Positions 23,338 to 33,958 of a DNA stretch of 64,000 nt are shown in pieces. The stretch is from contig OY992537.1 in assembly GCA_963921195.1 (NCBI GenBank), positions 175,539,021 to 175,603,020 of the forward strand. The letters run 5' to 3'. Under the pieces are notes generated by a model. It did no database searches. It was not told where the DNA came from and saw only the letters and a program-made list of their open reading frames with translations. This DNA is from Pegoplata infirma (taxonomy: Eukaryota; Arthropoda; Insecta; Diptera; Anthomyiidae). Positions within the stretch are counted from its first letter, which is position 1, and the number at the start of each line of letters is the position of its first letter. A program made the position numbers and the translations under genes.

Positions 23338-24600
23338 AGTGGCCGAATTTTTGATAAATTGATTTTTTTTAAAAAATGGGAAATTTCAAAACGGGTTCTG
23401 AAAATTTTTCCAATTAAAAATGTGTAGTCGGTAGCCCATAAAAAAATATAAAAGGGTGAAATTTTTTGATATTATGGTGCTTTCCGTTTTGATTTGAGAA
23501 ATATTTTATCGCGGCAACCCGATACAAATTTGAGCTCTTTTTCAATGTTTAGCCACGCCTTCTAAGCCCACACTCAAAAAATTATATCATTAACTGTTTG
23601 TAGTTTATTTAAAAAGTATTACGTTTAGTCGTTTTTAAAAGAAAAAACATTTGTTCAGTGTTCAGTTTTTTAAAAGACTATTTCTGTTCTTTGTTTCAAA
23701 AATAACAAAATAAAAAATGAAGACTTTCATTAGCATTTAATTTTTAAAGTCATTTATTTTTGTTCTGTACGTAAAAATAATTGATTCTTCTTTAATTTTT
23801 AATGATTTGTGTACGTTATTTTGTTTTTAAATTGTTAGCATTTTTTAAAGAGAAGTCATTAGTTTTTACCTATTTGTGTTGGTTATTTTTTTGTAGAAAA
23901 AAATTCAAAAATTTATTTATAGAAATATAAAAACATGTTTGTATCAAGTGACTTTGGCACGATGGGTAGAGTCTGGTCAGAATGTAGTTGATTGCGGGAT
24001 CGATTCCCCAAAATTTTATTAAAAATTTTTATAACCTACGAAATCATTAATTTTTAATGTTTTCGTAGATTATTTTTTTGGAATTTGTTGGTAAAAATAA
24101 CACAACAATCATTAATTTTTAATGTTTTCGTAGGTTATTTTTTTCGAATTTGTTTGTAAAAAATAGTAAGTGACGTTATTTTTAAATGTTCAATCTTATT
24201 TATTTTGGAAAATTTTATTAACAGTGAAAAATAAATGTTAATGTTTGTTAAAACAAATGAATAATTACTGGGATGGTTTTCAAAGTTTTTATCACTTGTT
24301 TTAAATATGTTTTTCATTTGTTTTTGCCTACAAAATATTTTAAGTGCAGGTTTTGAAAAATTTTAAAACCAAAAACGCAATTTTCTTAGTTCTATATAGG
24401 GTTATCAATACAACCTATTCAGAAATTCATGAGACACATGTTTTATTTAGCTGCACAATTAGCTGTGTAATGACTCTTATTTAAAAATTAAAAAAATTGA
24501 AAAGTAAGCAATATCTCGAAAACTGTTATACTTTTGAAACTTTGGCCACCATATTCGGATTCAGCGTAACATTTTACATGGAAAATAAGTGAAAAATGTC
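23338..24600. repeat. Fragment of the GAGGCATTCC foldback arm, interrupted
   Basis: 23338-23570 (GTGGCCGAATTTTTGATAAA, TTAGCCACGCCTTCTAAGCC) and 24347-24480 (ACCAAAAACGCAATTTTCTT, GAGACACATGTTTTA) match the right arm of 3361-6492 in order. An element at 23571-24346 splits them. A similar arm lies at 36370-36700. Confidence 0.6.
23571..24346. mobile_element. CACTCAAAA-ended element with tRNA-like boxes, copy 1
   Basis: Begins CACTCAAAAAATTATATC and ends AAATATTTTAAGTG. The host phrase AGCCCAGTTTTTG, intact at 6360-6370, is split with CA on both sides, so the TSD is probably CA. Inside are AACATTAATTTTTAATGTTT palindromic blocks and a tRNA-like segment at 23950-24012 (A-box-like TGGCACGATGGG, B-box-like GGATCGATTCC). 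Confidence 0.65.
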
Positions 24601-25390
24601 CATTAAAAAAATTAAGTCATTAACTGTTTGTAGATTATTTAAAAAGTTTTACGTTTAGTCGTTTTTAAAAGAAAAATCATTTGTTTGATGTTCAGTTTTT
24701 ATTAATGACTACGTCTGTCCTTTGTTTCAAAAATAACACACTAAAATATATAGACTTTCATTAACATTTAATTTTTAAAGTCATTTATTTTTGTTCTATA
24801 AGTACTGATTATTCTTTAAATTTTTAATGATTTGTGTAAGTATTATTTTTTTTTAATTGTTGGTATATTTTAATGAGATATCATTAGTTTTTACCTACAC
24901 AAGTTGGTTATTTTTTTGTAGAAAAAAGTTCAAAAATTTATTTATAGAAATATAAAAACATGTTTGTATCAATTTGGCACGATGGGTAGAGTGTCTGGCC
25001 AGAATGTAGTTGATTGCGGGATCGATTCCCCTAAAATTTTATTAAAAATTTTTAAAAAAATATTTCAATAGAAAATTTTAACAAATAACCTACGAAAACA
25101 TTAATTTTTAATGTTTTCGTAGGTTATTTTTTGGAATTTGTTGGTAAAAATAACACAACAATCATTAATTTTTAATGTTTTCGTAGGATATTTTTTCGAA
25201 TTTGTTGGTAAAAAAGAATGAAATAAACATAATTTTTTAATGTTATTTATTTTAGAAAGTTTTGTCAACAGTAAAAAGTAAATGTTGATATTTGTTAAAA
25301 CAAATGAATTATTACTGGGATGGTTTTCAATTGTTTATTCACTGGTTTTTAATGTGTTTTTCATTTGTTTTTGCCTACAAAATATTTTGC
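24601..25390. mobile_element. Same element, copy 2 with tRNA-like boxes
   Basis: Colinear with 23571-24346 (TCATTAACTGTTTGTAG, CGTTTAGTCGTTTTTAAAAG, TGGCACGATGGGTAGAGTG, GGGATCGATTCCCC, GCCTACAAAATATTTTG). It interrupts a host phrase seen whole at 37545-37580 (GAAAAATGTC then TTTTAATCATTTGTAAACAA), so it is an independent insertion and not a local duplication. The tRNA-like segment is at 24968-25034. Confidence 0.65.
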
Positions 25391-25512
25391 GAATTTTTAA
25401 TCATTTGTAAACAACTTACAAGGTAAGTATCTCAACCCTTATGAACCGATTTGCCTGAAACTTAAATAAGTATATTTATGATCCTCGCTCGATTTTAAGT
25501 CGATCTAGCGTT

Positions 25513-25549
25513 GTCCGTCCGTCCGTCTGTCTGTCTGTCCGTCCGTAGA
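25513..25549. repeat. GTCC/GTCT tetranucleotide microsatellite
   Basis: About nine tetranucleotides alternating GTCC and GTCT, an intrinsic part of the dispersed repeat; shorter versions occur near 10100 and 51170. Confidence 0.8.
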
Positions 25550-26342
25550 AAACACGCTAACTTTTGAAAGACTTTGCAGAGGCTACTGAAGTTTGGCATA
25601 TATGTTTGTCATTTACCTGGTCAGGTTGGTATTGCAATCCAGCCAAATCGGTCCAGTGGTTCAAAAGTTATGAGCAAAAGAGTAAATTTCGGCAAGGGTG
25701 TTTCGCGAATTTACGAGATAAAAAACACGATAACTTTCGAAAGACAATAATGAGACTACTGACGCTTGGCATATATCTTTGTCGTTCCCCGGGTCTGTTT
25801 GGTATTAAATTTCAGCTCAATCGGTAAAGTGGTTCAAAAGTTATAAGCAAAACCCTGAATTTCAGATTAGTTTCATTTAAAATGCCACGTGTTTTAACAA
25901 GTTTTAAAAGCATTGGTGGTAACTAAACAATGCTTTTCAAACTTGTTTAATTTTAAAGCAATGCTTTTTAAACTTGTTTAGTTTTAAAAGCATTGGTAAC
26001 TTAAAAATTATACTCGAAAAAAATTTTACACCCAAAAAAAATTTTACACTCAAAAAAAATTTTACACTCAAAAAAAATTTAGTTTTTTTTTTACAAAAAT
26101 GACAGTATTTTGTGTACATACGTACGTGCATTCACTCAGAAATATTTTTACAGTAAAAACACATTACACTCGAAAAAAATTTTACACTCAAAAAAAAATT
26201 AGTATTTTTTTTTTTTTTTTTTTTAAATTACAAAAAAACAGTTTTTTACTCAAAATAAAATATTTCTAATCAAAATTGTTAATTTTTTCACGTTAAAAAA
26301 TGTACTACCCTTTAAAAAAATGCATTGTGGAGGGTATTCATA

Positions 26343-27169
26343 CACTCAACCAAAAATCATTGTATTCCCAAAGAAAATCATTGTAAATTCAACAGAAATC
26401 ATTGTTGATTTTGACCCTACAAATATTTATGTTGATTTCAATAAAAATTGTTGTCAGTTTTTGTAAAAGTTGATCAACTCGTTTTTTTGTAAATCAACTC
26501 GTATTTTTTGTAAACTCAACTCATATTTTTGTTGATATAAGAAATATTATTAATAAAAAAAAAGCTTGTTGTTATTTGTTAATATTCTTTTATTAAGTAA
26601 AAATCACAATATTTTTTAGAATTATCACCGGCTTTTTAAGCTGCAATATTTCACCACAACATTTTCACACACTTCGTTTATTTATGTTTTGCACTCGTAA
26701 GCCATTCTCCAGTTTTCTAATGACACCAAATCAAAAGCCTTAAAAAAAAAAAAACAAACAAAAGTATAATATAGTATAAATACATAAAGTAAAAATACAT
26801 AAAGTATTTTATTACTTACCAAATATTTACAGATCAGAATCTGATCATCAGATCCTATTTTAATTTATTTTTATAATATTAAATATTTTTATAAGAAACA
26901 AACACATAAAATAATTTTATAAGAGACAAACAAATTTCACATTGAAATGCATTGCTACCAACTTGATAATACAAAAATTAACGGACAGGGTTGTTTTTTC
27001 TTTTTTGGTTTTATCTATTGAATTCTGTATAAGCGATGTAAAGAGTTGATTCAACTTTACTGATTATTCAACGATATCAACATTAATTTTTGTTGAATAC
27101 GGCAATATTCTGTAAAACTTGATCTACAATGGGTTTACTAATTTTTCTACTAAGATATTTCTATGAGTG
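26343..27169. mobile_element. TA-TSD element, AAATCATTGT/GTTGAT motif family
   Basis: Begins CACTCAACCAAAAATCATTG and ends TATTTCTATGAGTG, with TA at 26341-26342 and 27170-27171. Motifs AAATCATTGT and TTTTTGTAAATCAACTCG are repeated near the left end and their inverse near the right. 827 bp, non-coding. Confidence 0.75.
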
Positions 27170-27509
27170 TAGATTCGGCAAAGTCGAACTTAATTTTTCT
27201 ACTTGTTTTTTTGTAAAATTATCCGGGAAATTTGTAAGATTCCCAGCAAAACTTAGATTACCAAATAAGGTATAAAATAAGGTATAGGATCTCTTATTTT
27301 ATACATTGCAGCATTGATGATTTTAACAGGCGATGAGACTCAAAGTAATGCATCCACATTATCACAAAGAATACCAGTAAGGTATAAAATAAGTCATAAA
27401 TTTATAACGAAGAAAACGAGTAAGGTGTAAAATATATGATATTTTATAGGTTACGAGAAATGAAATAATATAGCATACCAGAAGATAATATATAAGGTGT
27501 TACGAGTAC

Positions 27510-28001
27510 ACACAAAAAATTATTGGCTAAAAAATTTCAATTAAATCTATTGACCAACAAAATTTAAATGAGTCAATTATTGTTTTGATCAACATTTTTG
27601 TTATTTTCTTTAACTATCAAATTACAAATTTTCAACATACCATATTTTTTTTGCTTCAATTTATTTGAATACATTAATTCAAAAATATACTTTTTACTAC
27701 AGTTTGACTTTTTTTATTGTCGGCAACATATTGGAAAGCAAAAAATATGAATTTCTTCACAATTTTTCCATAAGCGTGAAATTCATTTGTTAAATCAATA
27801 ATTATTTTAATTGACTTTAAATAAAAAATCAATCAAATTTTTGATCAAAATCGAAAAAATGATTAATTGAAATAAAAATCAATTAATCACCTACAATTTG
27901 ATGATTGATATAATAATTTTCTTTATCGGAGGAGTTTCAATTAAAAAATTAATTGAATTCGCGTTTTTGTTGATTGACTTTCGTTTTAAATTCTTTCTGT
28001 G
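27510..28001. mobile_element. TA-TSD element, CACACAAAAAA ends, AATCAATTAA motifs
   Basis: CACACAAAAAATTATTGGC at the left and TTTAAATTCTTTCTGTG at the right, flanked by TA (27508-27509, 28002-28003). Interior repeats of ATTGACC, AATCAATTAA and TGATTGA. 492 bp. Confidence 0.7.
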
Positions 28002-28230
28002 TAGTGAAAAAGTAATTTTGTATTAAATTTACTCACGTGATTGTAAGTGAGTATAAGTAGATAAAATAAGCTCGTGAGTGTATGTCGTTAGAAATTTCCT
28101 GTCGTGAGCCCATCTCTAGTTTAAGCTTATGTATTTTTTTATAAAATAATTATTTTTTTATGTTATTGTAATGCATTATGCATCCAATTATAAATAATGC
28201 ATTATTTCAAACTTTGAAATAATACATAAT
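28002..28230. other. Solo end of the TAGAGATGGG hAT-type family
   Basis: 28030-28117 has ACTCACGTGATTGTAAGTGA and ends GAGCCCATCTCTAG, matching the right end of 14371-18327. No left end was found nearby. The remainder has no recognised content. Confidence 0.5.
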
Positions 28231-28329
28231 TGCTCTGTTTTTCAAAAAGTGAATTTATTTTCAAATTAATCTTATTCTGTTTAAAAAAAAATATTTTAAC
28301 ATACCACGGAGGATAAAGCTGATGCCACT

Positions 28330-28557
28330 ATGGGTGACATTCAGGACGAGGCCCATGCAGTGAGGAATTCGGAGAGTTCTGTTGCCTCCGATTCAGAACA
28401 GATGGGACACATATCTGGCTTATTCGAAACCGAATCTGGGGACGAATGCGACCTCTATGATAACACGGAGGATGAAGCCAATAACACGGTGGTGGAAAGG
28501 ATGGTGGAAAAAAAGCAAGATGTTGCGGTTCCTACAAATAAACCTCCATCACTGTAA
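28330..28557 (+). CDS. LINE ORF1 C-terminal remnant
   Basis: A 75-codon frame opening at ATG 28330, acidic and low in complexity (SESSVASDSEQMGHISG, ESGDECDLYDNTEDEAN), stopping at TAA 28555-28557. It overlaps the start of the endonuclease frame, which is +1 relative to it, as ORF1 and ORF2 do in many LINEs. Gag-type zinc knuckles are absent, so most of ORF1 is missing, consistent with 5' truncation at 28307. It may instead be non-coding leader; not translated into anything recognisable. Confidence 0.45.
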   Translation: MGDIQDEAHAVRNSESSVASDSEQMGHISGLFETESGDECDLYDNTEDEANNTVVERMVEKKQDVAVPTNKPPSL

Positions 28558-29785
28558 GGCAGCCTCAGCTGCACTATTGCTGCGCCTGACGACAGGAGCA
28601 GTTGACTTGGTTTTTATCCAAGAGCCCTGGGTGCGGGGTGGCAGGGTTTGCGGATTGAAGACCCCTGGGTTTAAGTTGATGGTTGCCAAAGGTGAGGGCT
28701 CACCAAGAGCCTGCATCTTGGCGAAAAATGGCTTAAATATATTCTTTTTATCAACTTTTAGTGATATGGATGTTACAGCGGCTAGCTTAGAGCTTCATGG
28801 GAAATCTATTTGGCTCGCCTCTGCGTATTTTCCTAATCCGGGGCCAATACCCCCGGAGAAGGTTGGCGGTCTGATTCGGGAGTCTGAATCTAGGGGACAC
28901 CAGTTACTAGTGTGCTGTGATGCTAATGCACATCATTCGATATGGGGTAGTACAGACACAAATGATAGAGGCGAATCACTTTTGGAGTTTTTGTTAAGCA
29001 CTAACCTGTATATTTGTAACAAGGGTGGTGAACCAACTTTCGTCACAAGTACGCGGCAAGAGGTTCTTGATGTAACACTTGTATCAGATACATTGTCTGA
29101 TAGAATTGATGACTGGAGAGTTTTGGAAGAGCATTCTTTCTCAGATCATCGGTACATTGAGTTTTTACTCAGGGAGCGTGCCCCGGTTGAGACAGTCTCT
29201 AGAAATCTGAGAAGAACAAACTGGGTGAAATATAGGGAGACTTTTTCTTTGCTTTTGGATGAAGTACCCCTATCTGAACCGCATAGTTTAGCGGAAATTG
29301 ACTGTCTGGTTGACCATATAACAAATGTTTGTAATAGGTGCCTGGATGCGTCTTGCCCTTCTGCAAAGCCTAGAGGGGAAAAAAAGCCACCTTGGTGGTC
29401 AAATGAGTTGCAGACGAGCAGAGATTCCTGCAGAAAGCTCTTTAATAAGGCTAAATTTTCAAGAGCGGACGAGGACTGGTCTGCATACAGGCTGCAACTT
29501 AAGAGTTATAAAAAGATGATCAGAAATGCCAAATGTGATTCTTGGAAAAACTTCTGTGGAAACATAGAAGACGTTTCTGAGGCATCCAGGCTGCGCAAGG
29601 TTCTGGCTTCTTCTCCTTGCACCCTAGGATACCTGAAAGATCCTAATGGGGTGTGGTCTTCCTCCAGTGGAGAGTCGCTGGATCTCCTTTTAAACACGCA
29701 TTTTCCGGGCAATTCCATGACGCCGTTTCAAGCTTTGGAACGTTCTGACGCCCAAGCATCTGAAATTGCTTACAACCTAACCTAA
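28520..29785 (+). CDS. LINE ORF2 N-terminal part: apurinic-type endonuclease
   Basis: The frame is open from 28382, but the first ATG in frame is 28520 (MLRFLQINLHH), which fits ORF2 starts of this group. An exonuclease-endonuclease-phosphatase fold is shown by QINLHH, the catalytic Glu in FIQEPW, the CCDANAHH motif (Asp, Asn), and the closing SDH in EHSFSDHRYIEF. In the family this enzyme nicks the genomic target for target-primed reverse transcription. A linker follows (PPWWSNELQTSRDSCRKLF), then the frame stops after ASEIAYNLT, where the LINE sequence jumps from codon GCT T to the 3' tail ACAACCTAACC. The join uses the shared bases CTT, so this looks like an internal-deletion derivative. 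No reverse transcriptase in this part. Confidence 0.8.
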   Translation: MLRFLQINLHHCKAASAALLLRLTTGAVDLVFIQEPWVRGGRVCGLKTPGFKLMVAKGEGSPRACILAKNGLNIFFLSTFSDMDVTAASLELHGKSIWLASAYFPNPGPIPPEKVGGLIRESESRGHQLLVCCDANAHHSIWGSTDTNDRGESLLEFLLSTNLYICNKGGEPTFVTSTRQEVLDVTLVSDTLSDRIDDWRVLEEHSFSDHRYIEFLLRERAPVETVSRNLRRTNWVKYRETFSLLLDEVPLSEPHSLAEIDCLVDHITNVCNRCLDASCPSAKPRGEKKPPWWSNELQTSRDSCRKLFNKAKFSRADEDWSAYRLQLKSYKKMIRNAKCDSWKNFCGNIEDVSEASRLRKVLASSPCTLGYLKDPNGVWSSSSGESLDLLLNTHFPGNSMTPFQALERSDAQASEIAYNLT

Positions 29786-30729
29786 CCTATTAATTTTGTA
29801 ATTGCCTTTAAATAACAATCATACGCAACGGTGAACAGTGGATTATTTCTATTAATTTGGCTATTCAGTAAATAGGTACGGGACCGATTACAGCGAAATT
29901 CATACCGGTTGTAGCTAACGTAATTTCGAGCTTATGTTTAGACCAGGGGCCCCTATTGTAGGAAATGTTTAGTACACAAAAGATTTAATTGCTTTAAAAT
30001 GCGTGTAAAAAATAATCTAGCGCTGAATTAAAAAAACGTCTTGATGGCTTTGTTATGTAAAATGTAAACTTTAATTTGCTTTTGGTTTCATTCTATTCCG
30101 ATTCGGAAATTTCGATTCACTGTGTAATTATATCCTATCGAAATTTTAATATTGTGAGACTTTTTTCCTTTCGTAAGTCTCAGATTTCATGAAATTTTTT
30201 AGTTAGAACGTCTCCCTTTTTGGGCCCTCATGGTCCCTGCGTACGTTTCTGTCATCAATTATCAAGAATTTTTATAAAATCTCTAAAAAATCACATACTA
30301 AATAATCAATAGAAGTCGAAAATCGACAATTTCAAAGAAACTAAAATTCCCGGGAATTCCCGCTCTATTTCCCGGGATTTCGGGATCGAAAATTTAGGGG
30401 AATTCCCGTGAAAAACTCTAACCGTTATACACTTAAAAACAGCAAAAAATTAAGATCCTTTTTTTGTAAGCGAATTTATTAGCCTTCCAGGTAGAGGCCC
30501 TGGGAACTTGCCCAGTGTGCTCTAATGGGCACAGGTCAATGGATTTCTCATACAGCTCAATCTCTAGGAAAGAGATTATCAAATCTGCAGACATGATAGC
30601 ACACACGGTTTATTTGGAAACAAAAAAAATTTAAAAAATATATGTAGAAATTTGAGAAATTTTCTTAGAGATTTCAATTCCGATAATTAGGAAATGTCTC
30701 AAAGTTAATCTGGCAGCATTAAACATGAA
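29786..30729. other. Spacer between LINE parts with repeat fragments
   Basis: 29860-29960 (GTAGCTAACGTAATTTCGAG) matches the inverse of 39520-39610. 30345-30412 has GGGAATTCCCG motifs and ends CCCGTGAAAAACTCTA, in the style of a hAT right end with CCCGGG arrays. 30600-30700 has weak TCTCAAA motifs. No gene. Confidence 0.45.
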
Positions 30730-31305
30730 AAATATTACACCGTCCGACAGTCAATATTAAACATGAATCGGATGAAAGTAGAGATCAAAGTAATCCTGTT
30801 TCCTTTTTAAAGGACTTCAAAGTTTTAAAGGATACATTTTAAATAATATTTTTAAAATATTGTAATTGTCCTAGGATGACACTGGTGATGGCAAATGAAA
30901 GAGGAGGATCTCCTCTAATTTTTCCATTTCTTAATTTTGCCATACCAGTATAAATGAATGGAATTTTCATTTTAAACTTTATCAAAATATTTTGTTGCAA
31001 ATTTTGAATGATATTAAAGGATACATTTTTGAAAGGACGTTACTTACCTCCTTTATCCTGATATGGAAAAAAATAGGAAAAATCTTTCAATTGCCATCAA
31101 AAGTGGCATCCTAAGACAAGTACAAATATTAAAAAAATGTTTTATAAAATTTAATCCGCTAAAATTTTGAAGTCCTTTTAAAAGGAAACAGGATCACGGA
31201 AAGAAAAACTGTAAATGCAGTTTTATTACATTTAGTCTCTAGTTTCAAACGTATATTATCCAGTTCGTGTTTAACGACATTTTTTCATTTTTGTCGGATG
31301 GTGTT
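30730..31305. mobile_element. Inverted-repeat element, ACACCGTCCGACA ends
   Basis: TTACACCGTCCGACA at the left and TGTCGGATGGTGTTA at the right are inverted. Inside is a second inverted pair bounded by ATCCTGTTTCCTTTTTAAAG (30793) and CTTTTAAAAGGAAACAGGAT (ends 31194). Non-coding, about 575 bp; TSD not resolved. Confidence 0.55.
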
Positions 31306-31318
31306 ATCTACGTGCATT

Positions 31319-33958
31319 CAGGACTGGTCTGCATACAGGCTGCAACTTAAGAGTTATAAAAAGATGATCAGAAATGCAAAATGTGATTCTTGGAAAAACT
31401 TCTGTGGAAACATAGAAGACGTTTCTGAGGCATCCAGGCTGCGCAAGGTTCTGGCTTCTTCTCCTTGCACCCTGGGATACCTGAAAGATCCTAATGGGGT
31501 GTGGTCTTCCAGTGGAGAGTCGCTGGATCTCCTTTTAAACACGCATTTTCCGGGCAATTCCATGACGCCGTTTCAAGCTTTGGAACGTTCTGACCCCCAA
31601 GCATCTGAAATTGCTTCGGAAATAATAAATATGCCAACATTAATCTGGGCGATAAAAAGCTTCAGGCCCTATAAGTCCCCGGGACCTGATGGTATAATCC
31701 CGGCTGAGTTGCAGCAAGTGTCGGACCATATAGCCCCGTTGCTGTATAATCTATACACAGCATGCATCAACTGGTCGTACATTCCTTTAAAATGGAGGGA
31801 TACCAGAGTCGTATTTATCCCGAAGGCTGGGAAAAGTTCCCACACAGCTCCGAAGGATTTCAGACCAATTAGTCTGTCTTCTTTTTTGTTAAAGACAATG
31901 GAACGAATGATAGACTCATATTTGCGTAGAGTGATTGACCCGAGGTTGCTTTCGACAAAGCAACATGCATACAGCAAGGGACGATCAACGGAAACAGCTC
32001 TTCATGAGCTCGTTGGTACCATCGAGAGATCGCTTTCGGTAAAGGAGTACACTATGGTGGCCTTTCTTGATATTGAGGGGGCTTTTAATAATGTCATCCC
32101 AGAATCGATAATATTGGCATTGTCTGGTCTGGGAGTAAAGCGTGAAATCGTTTTAATGGTGGAAAGCCTACTTGCCAGTAGACGTATAACGTCTGAATTG
32201 GGAGCGTCCGTCATATCTCGATTTGTCAATAGGGGCACACCACAAGGAGGTGTTCTTTCGCCGCTTCTTTGGAACCTGGCACTGAATTCAATGCTACTAT
32301 CTCTAGAAGCACGTGGTTGTCATGTTGTCGCATATGCTGACGATGTCGCGATAGCGGTAAAGGGGAAGCATCTGCCAACATTGCGGGACATTCTTCAGGG
32401 TTCTCTGAAAGATCTGTCTAAATGGGCAAGAGACTGTGGTCTAGGAGTTAATCCTAGTAAAACAGAGCTTGTTTTATTTACAAGGAAAATTAAGATTCCT
32501 GCTTTCGAACCTATTTCTCTGGACGGTACTGAAATCACCTTCTCAGATGGAGCCAAGTATCTTGGAGTATTTCTAGATAGGAAGCTGAATTTCAGGCGTA
32601 ATATTGAGGAACGGGTGAGAAAAGCAACGATTGCTTTGTATTCCTGTAAAAGGGCCATTGGAAAACGATGGGGGTTAAGCCCTCAAGTCGTTCATTGGAT
32701 CTATACAGCAGTGGTGCGTCCAATTTTGCTGTATGGAATCATTGTCTGGTGGCCTGCTTTAGAAACAAAAGCGAACTGTGTCTTTATCACGAAGGTACAG
32801 AGAATGGCGTCAATGTGCATCACTGGTGCTCTTCGTACTACACCTACGGCTGCATTAGAAATCCTCCTTCACCTGATACCCTTGGACATATTGGGTAGGC
32901 AGTATGCGGCTGCGTCGGCAATTCGACTTAATAGCACGCTGCAATGGAGGAGCAGTGATTGTGGCCATAGCGCAATCTTGGAAAAGATAACAATACCACA
33001 AAATGTGGACTGTGCTCCCTCTTTGAGCCTCTTTGAGCGCAACTTTACCACTATGATACCATCCAGGGAGTCTTGGATGGGGGATACTCCGGGTAGTGGA
33101 GCTACCATAAATTTTTACACAGATGGATCGAGGCTGCACGAACAAGTGGGCTTTGGAGTCTATTCGGAAGAGCTTGGGTTGAGCCTGGCTCGTAGATTGC
33201 CAGATCATTGCAGTGTTTACCAGGCAGAGATGCTGGCAATAAAAGAAGTGGCTGACTGGTTGAGCTGCAATGTCTTGTCTACAACCGCAGTCAACATCTA
33301 TACTGACAGTCAAGCCGCGGTCAAGTCCCTGGATTCAATGTTTCTGAAAACAAGATCTGCCCTTAACTGCCGCACGTCTTTAAATGAGATGGCCAAGCAG
33401 TTTAACATACGACTCATATGGGTCCCAGGGCACAGAGACATTCCAGGGAATTGCAAAGCCGATGAGCTTGCAAGACTAGGAACTACCTTACAGGTTCCAA
33501 CAGAATTGGAATGTGTTGGTACGCCTCTAGAAACTTGCAAGCAAAACCTACGGCTTTGTTCTGCGACGGAGACTAATCAAAGATGGGCAAATGGATGGAC
33601 GTGGGAGACAACACGACTGATTTGGCCTTCTCTTAATCAGGGGCGCACAAGTGAGCTGATATCGCTTCCAAGAGGAGAGATTTCAACGGTGGTTTCTATA
33701 ATTACCGGACACTGTCTTATAGGGAAGCACGCAGAGCGGTTAAATGTGCCGTCGAATGACTTTTGCCGAAGTTGCATGGATGAAGAGGAGTTGGAAACTA
33801 TCGAACACTTTATTTGCCATTGCCCGGCACTTTCTGGTCAGCGACTTGCTTCACTGGGATCTAGGGAGCTGTACGATCTTTCAGATTTGTCGGATGTCAA
33901 AATTCAACATCTAAGGAGTTTCATAAGAAGCTCAAACTGGTTTAACGACAGGGACTAG
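31319..33958 (+). CDS. LINE ORF2 C-terminal part: reverse transcriptase, RNase H, zinc-binding tail
   Basis: An uninterrupted frame of about 880 codons, so a young copy. Order: linker matching the end of the 5' part; RT fingers (WRDTRVVFIPKAGK, KDFRPISLSSFLLKTMER); RT palm (FLDIEGAFNNV, GTPQGGVLSPLLW, and the catalytic AYADDVAIAVKG near residue 345 counted from 31298); thumb (NPSKTELVLF, YLGVFLD); RNase H near residues 605-745 (FYTDGSRLHEQ, YQAEMLAIKEV, YTDSQAAVKSL, PGHRDIPGNCKADELA, giving the D-E-D-D set); then CRSCMDEEEL...EHFICHC, a Cys/His cluster as in the C termini of this LINE group. The enzyme would copy element RNA into nicked target DNA. The open frame extends upstream to 31298, but homology to the LINE starts at about 31318; the start codon at 31298 belongs to the flank. 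The 5' portion (endonuclease) lies separately at 28520-29785. Confidence 0.9.
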   Translation, partial: QDWSAYRLQLKSYKKMIRNAKCDSWKNFCGNIEDVSEASRLRKVLASSPCTLGYLKDPNGVWSSSGESLDLLLNTHFPGNSMTPFQALERSDPQASEIASEIINMPTLIWAIKSFRPYKSPGPDGIIPAELQQVSDHIAPLLYNLYTACINWSYIPLKWRDTRVVFIPKAGKSSHTAPKDFRPISLSSFLLKTMERMIDSYLRRVIDPRLLSTKQHAYSKGRSTETALHELVGTIERSLSVKEYTMVAFLDIEGAFNNVIPESIILALSGLGVKREIVLMVESLLASRRITSELGASVISRFVNRGTPQGGVLSPLLWNLALNSMLLSLEARGCHVVAYADDVAIAVKGKHLPTLRDILQGSLKDLSKWARDCGLGVNPSKTELVLFTRKIKIPAFEPISLDGTEITFSDGAKYLGVFLDRKLNFRRNIEERVRKATIALYSCKRAIGKRWGLSPQVVHWIYTAVVRPILLYGIIVWWPALETKANCVFITKVQRMASMCITGALRTTPTAALEILLHLIPLDILGRQYAAASAIRLNSTLQWRSSDCGHSAILEKITIPQNVDCAPSLSLFERNFTTMIPSRESWMGDTPGSGATINFYTDGSRLHEQVGFGVYSEELGLSLARRLPDHCSVYQAEMLAIKEVADWLSCNVLSTTAVNIYTDSQAAVKSLDSMFLKTRSALNCRTSLNEMAKQFNIRLIWVPGHRDIPGNCKADELARLGTTLQVPTELECVGTPLETCKQNLRLCSATETNQRWANGWTWETTRLIWPSLNQGRTSELISLPRGEISTVVSIITGHCLIGKHAERLNVPSNDFCRSCMDEEELETIEHFICHCPALSGQRLASLGSRELYDLSDLSDVKIQHLRSFIRSSNWFNDRD

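Larger units (their letters stand above)
25440..27215. repeat. Dispersed repeat with nested TA-TSD element
   Basis: Carries CGATTTTAAGTCGATCTAGC, a (GTCC/GTCT) microsatellite at 25513-25549, GAAAACACGCTAACTTTTG, then ATTGTGGAGGGTATTCA and, after the insertion at 26343-27169, GATTCGGCAAAGTCGAACTT. The piece 26262-26285 is the empty site for the hAT MITE at 4191-4714. Confidence 0.65.

Noticed and set aside
23571..25390. Tandem duplication of about 1 kb
   Set aside because: Each copy interrupts a different host phrase that is found intact elsewhere, so two independent insertions explain it better.
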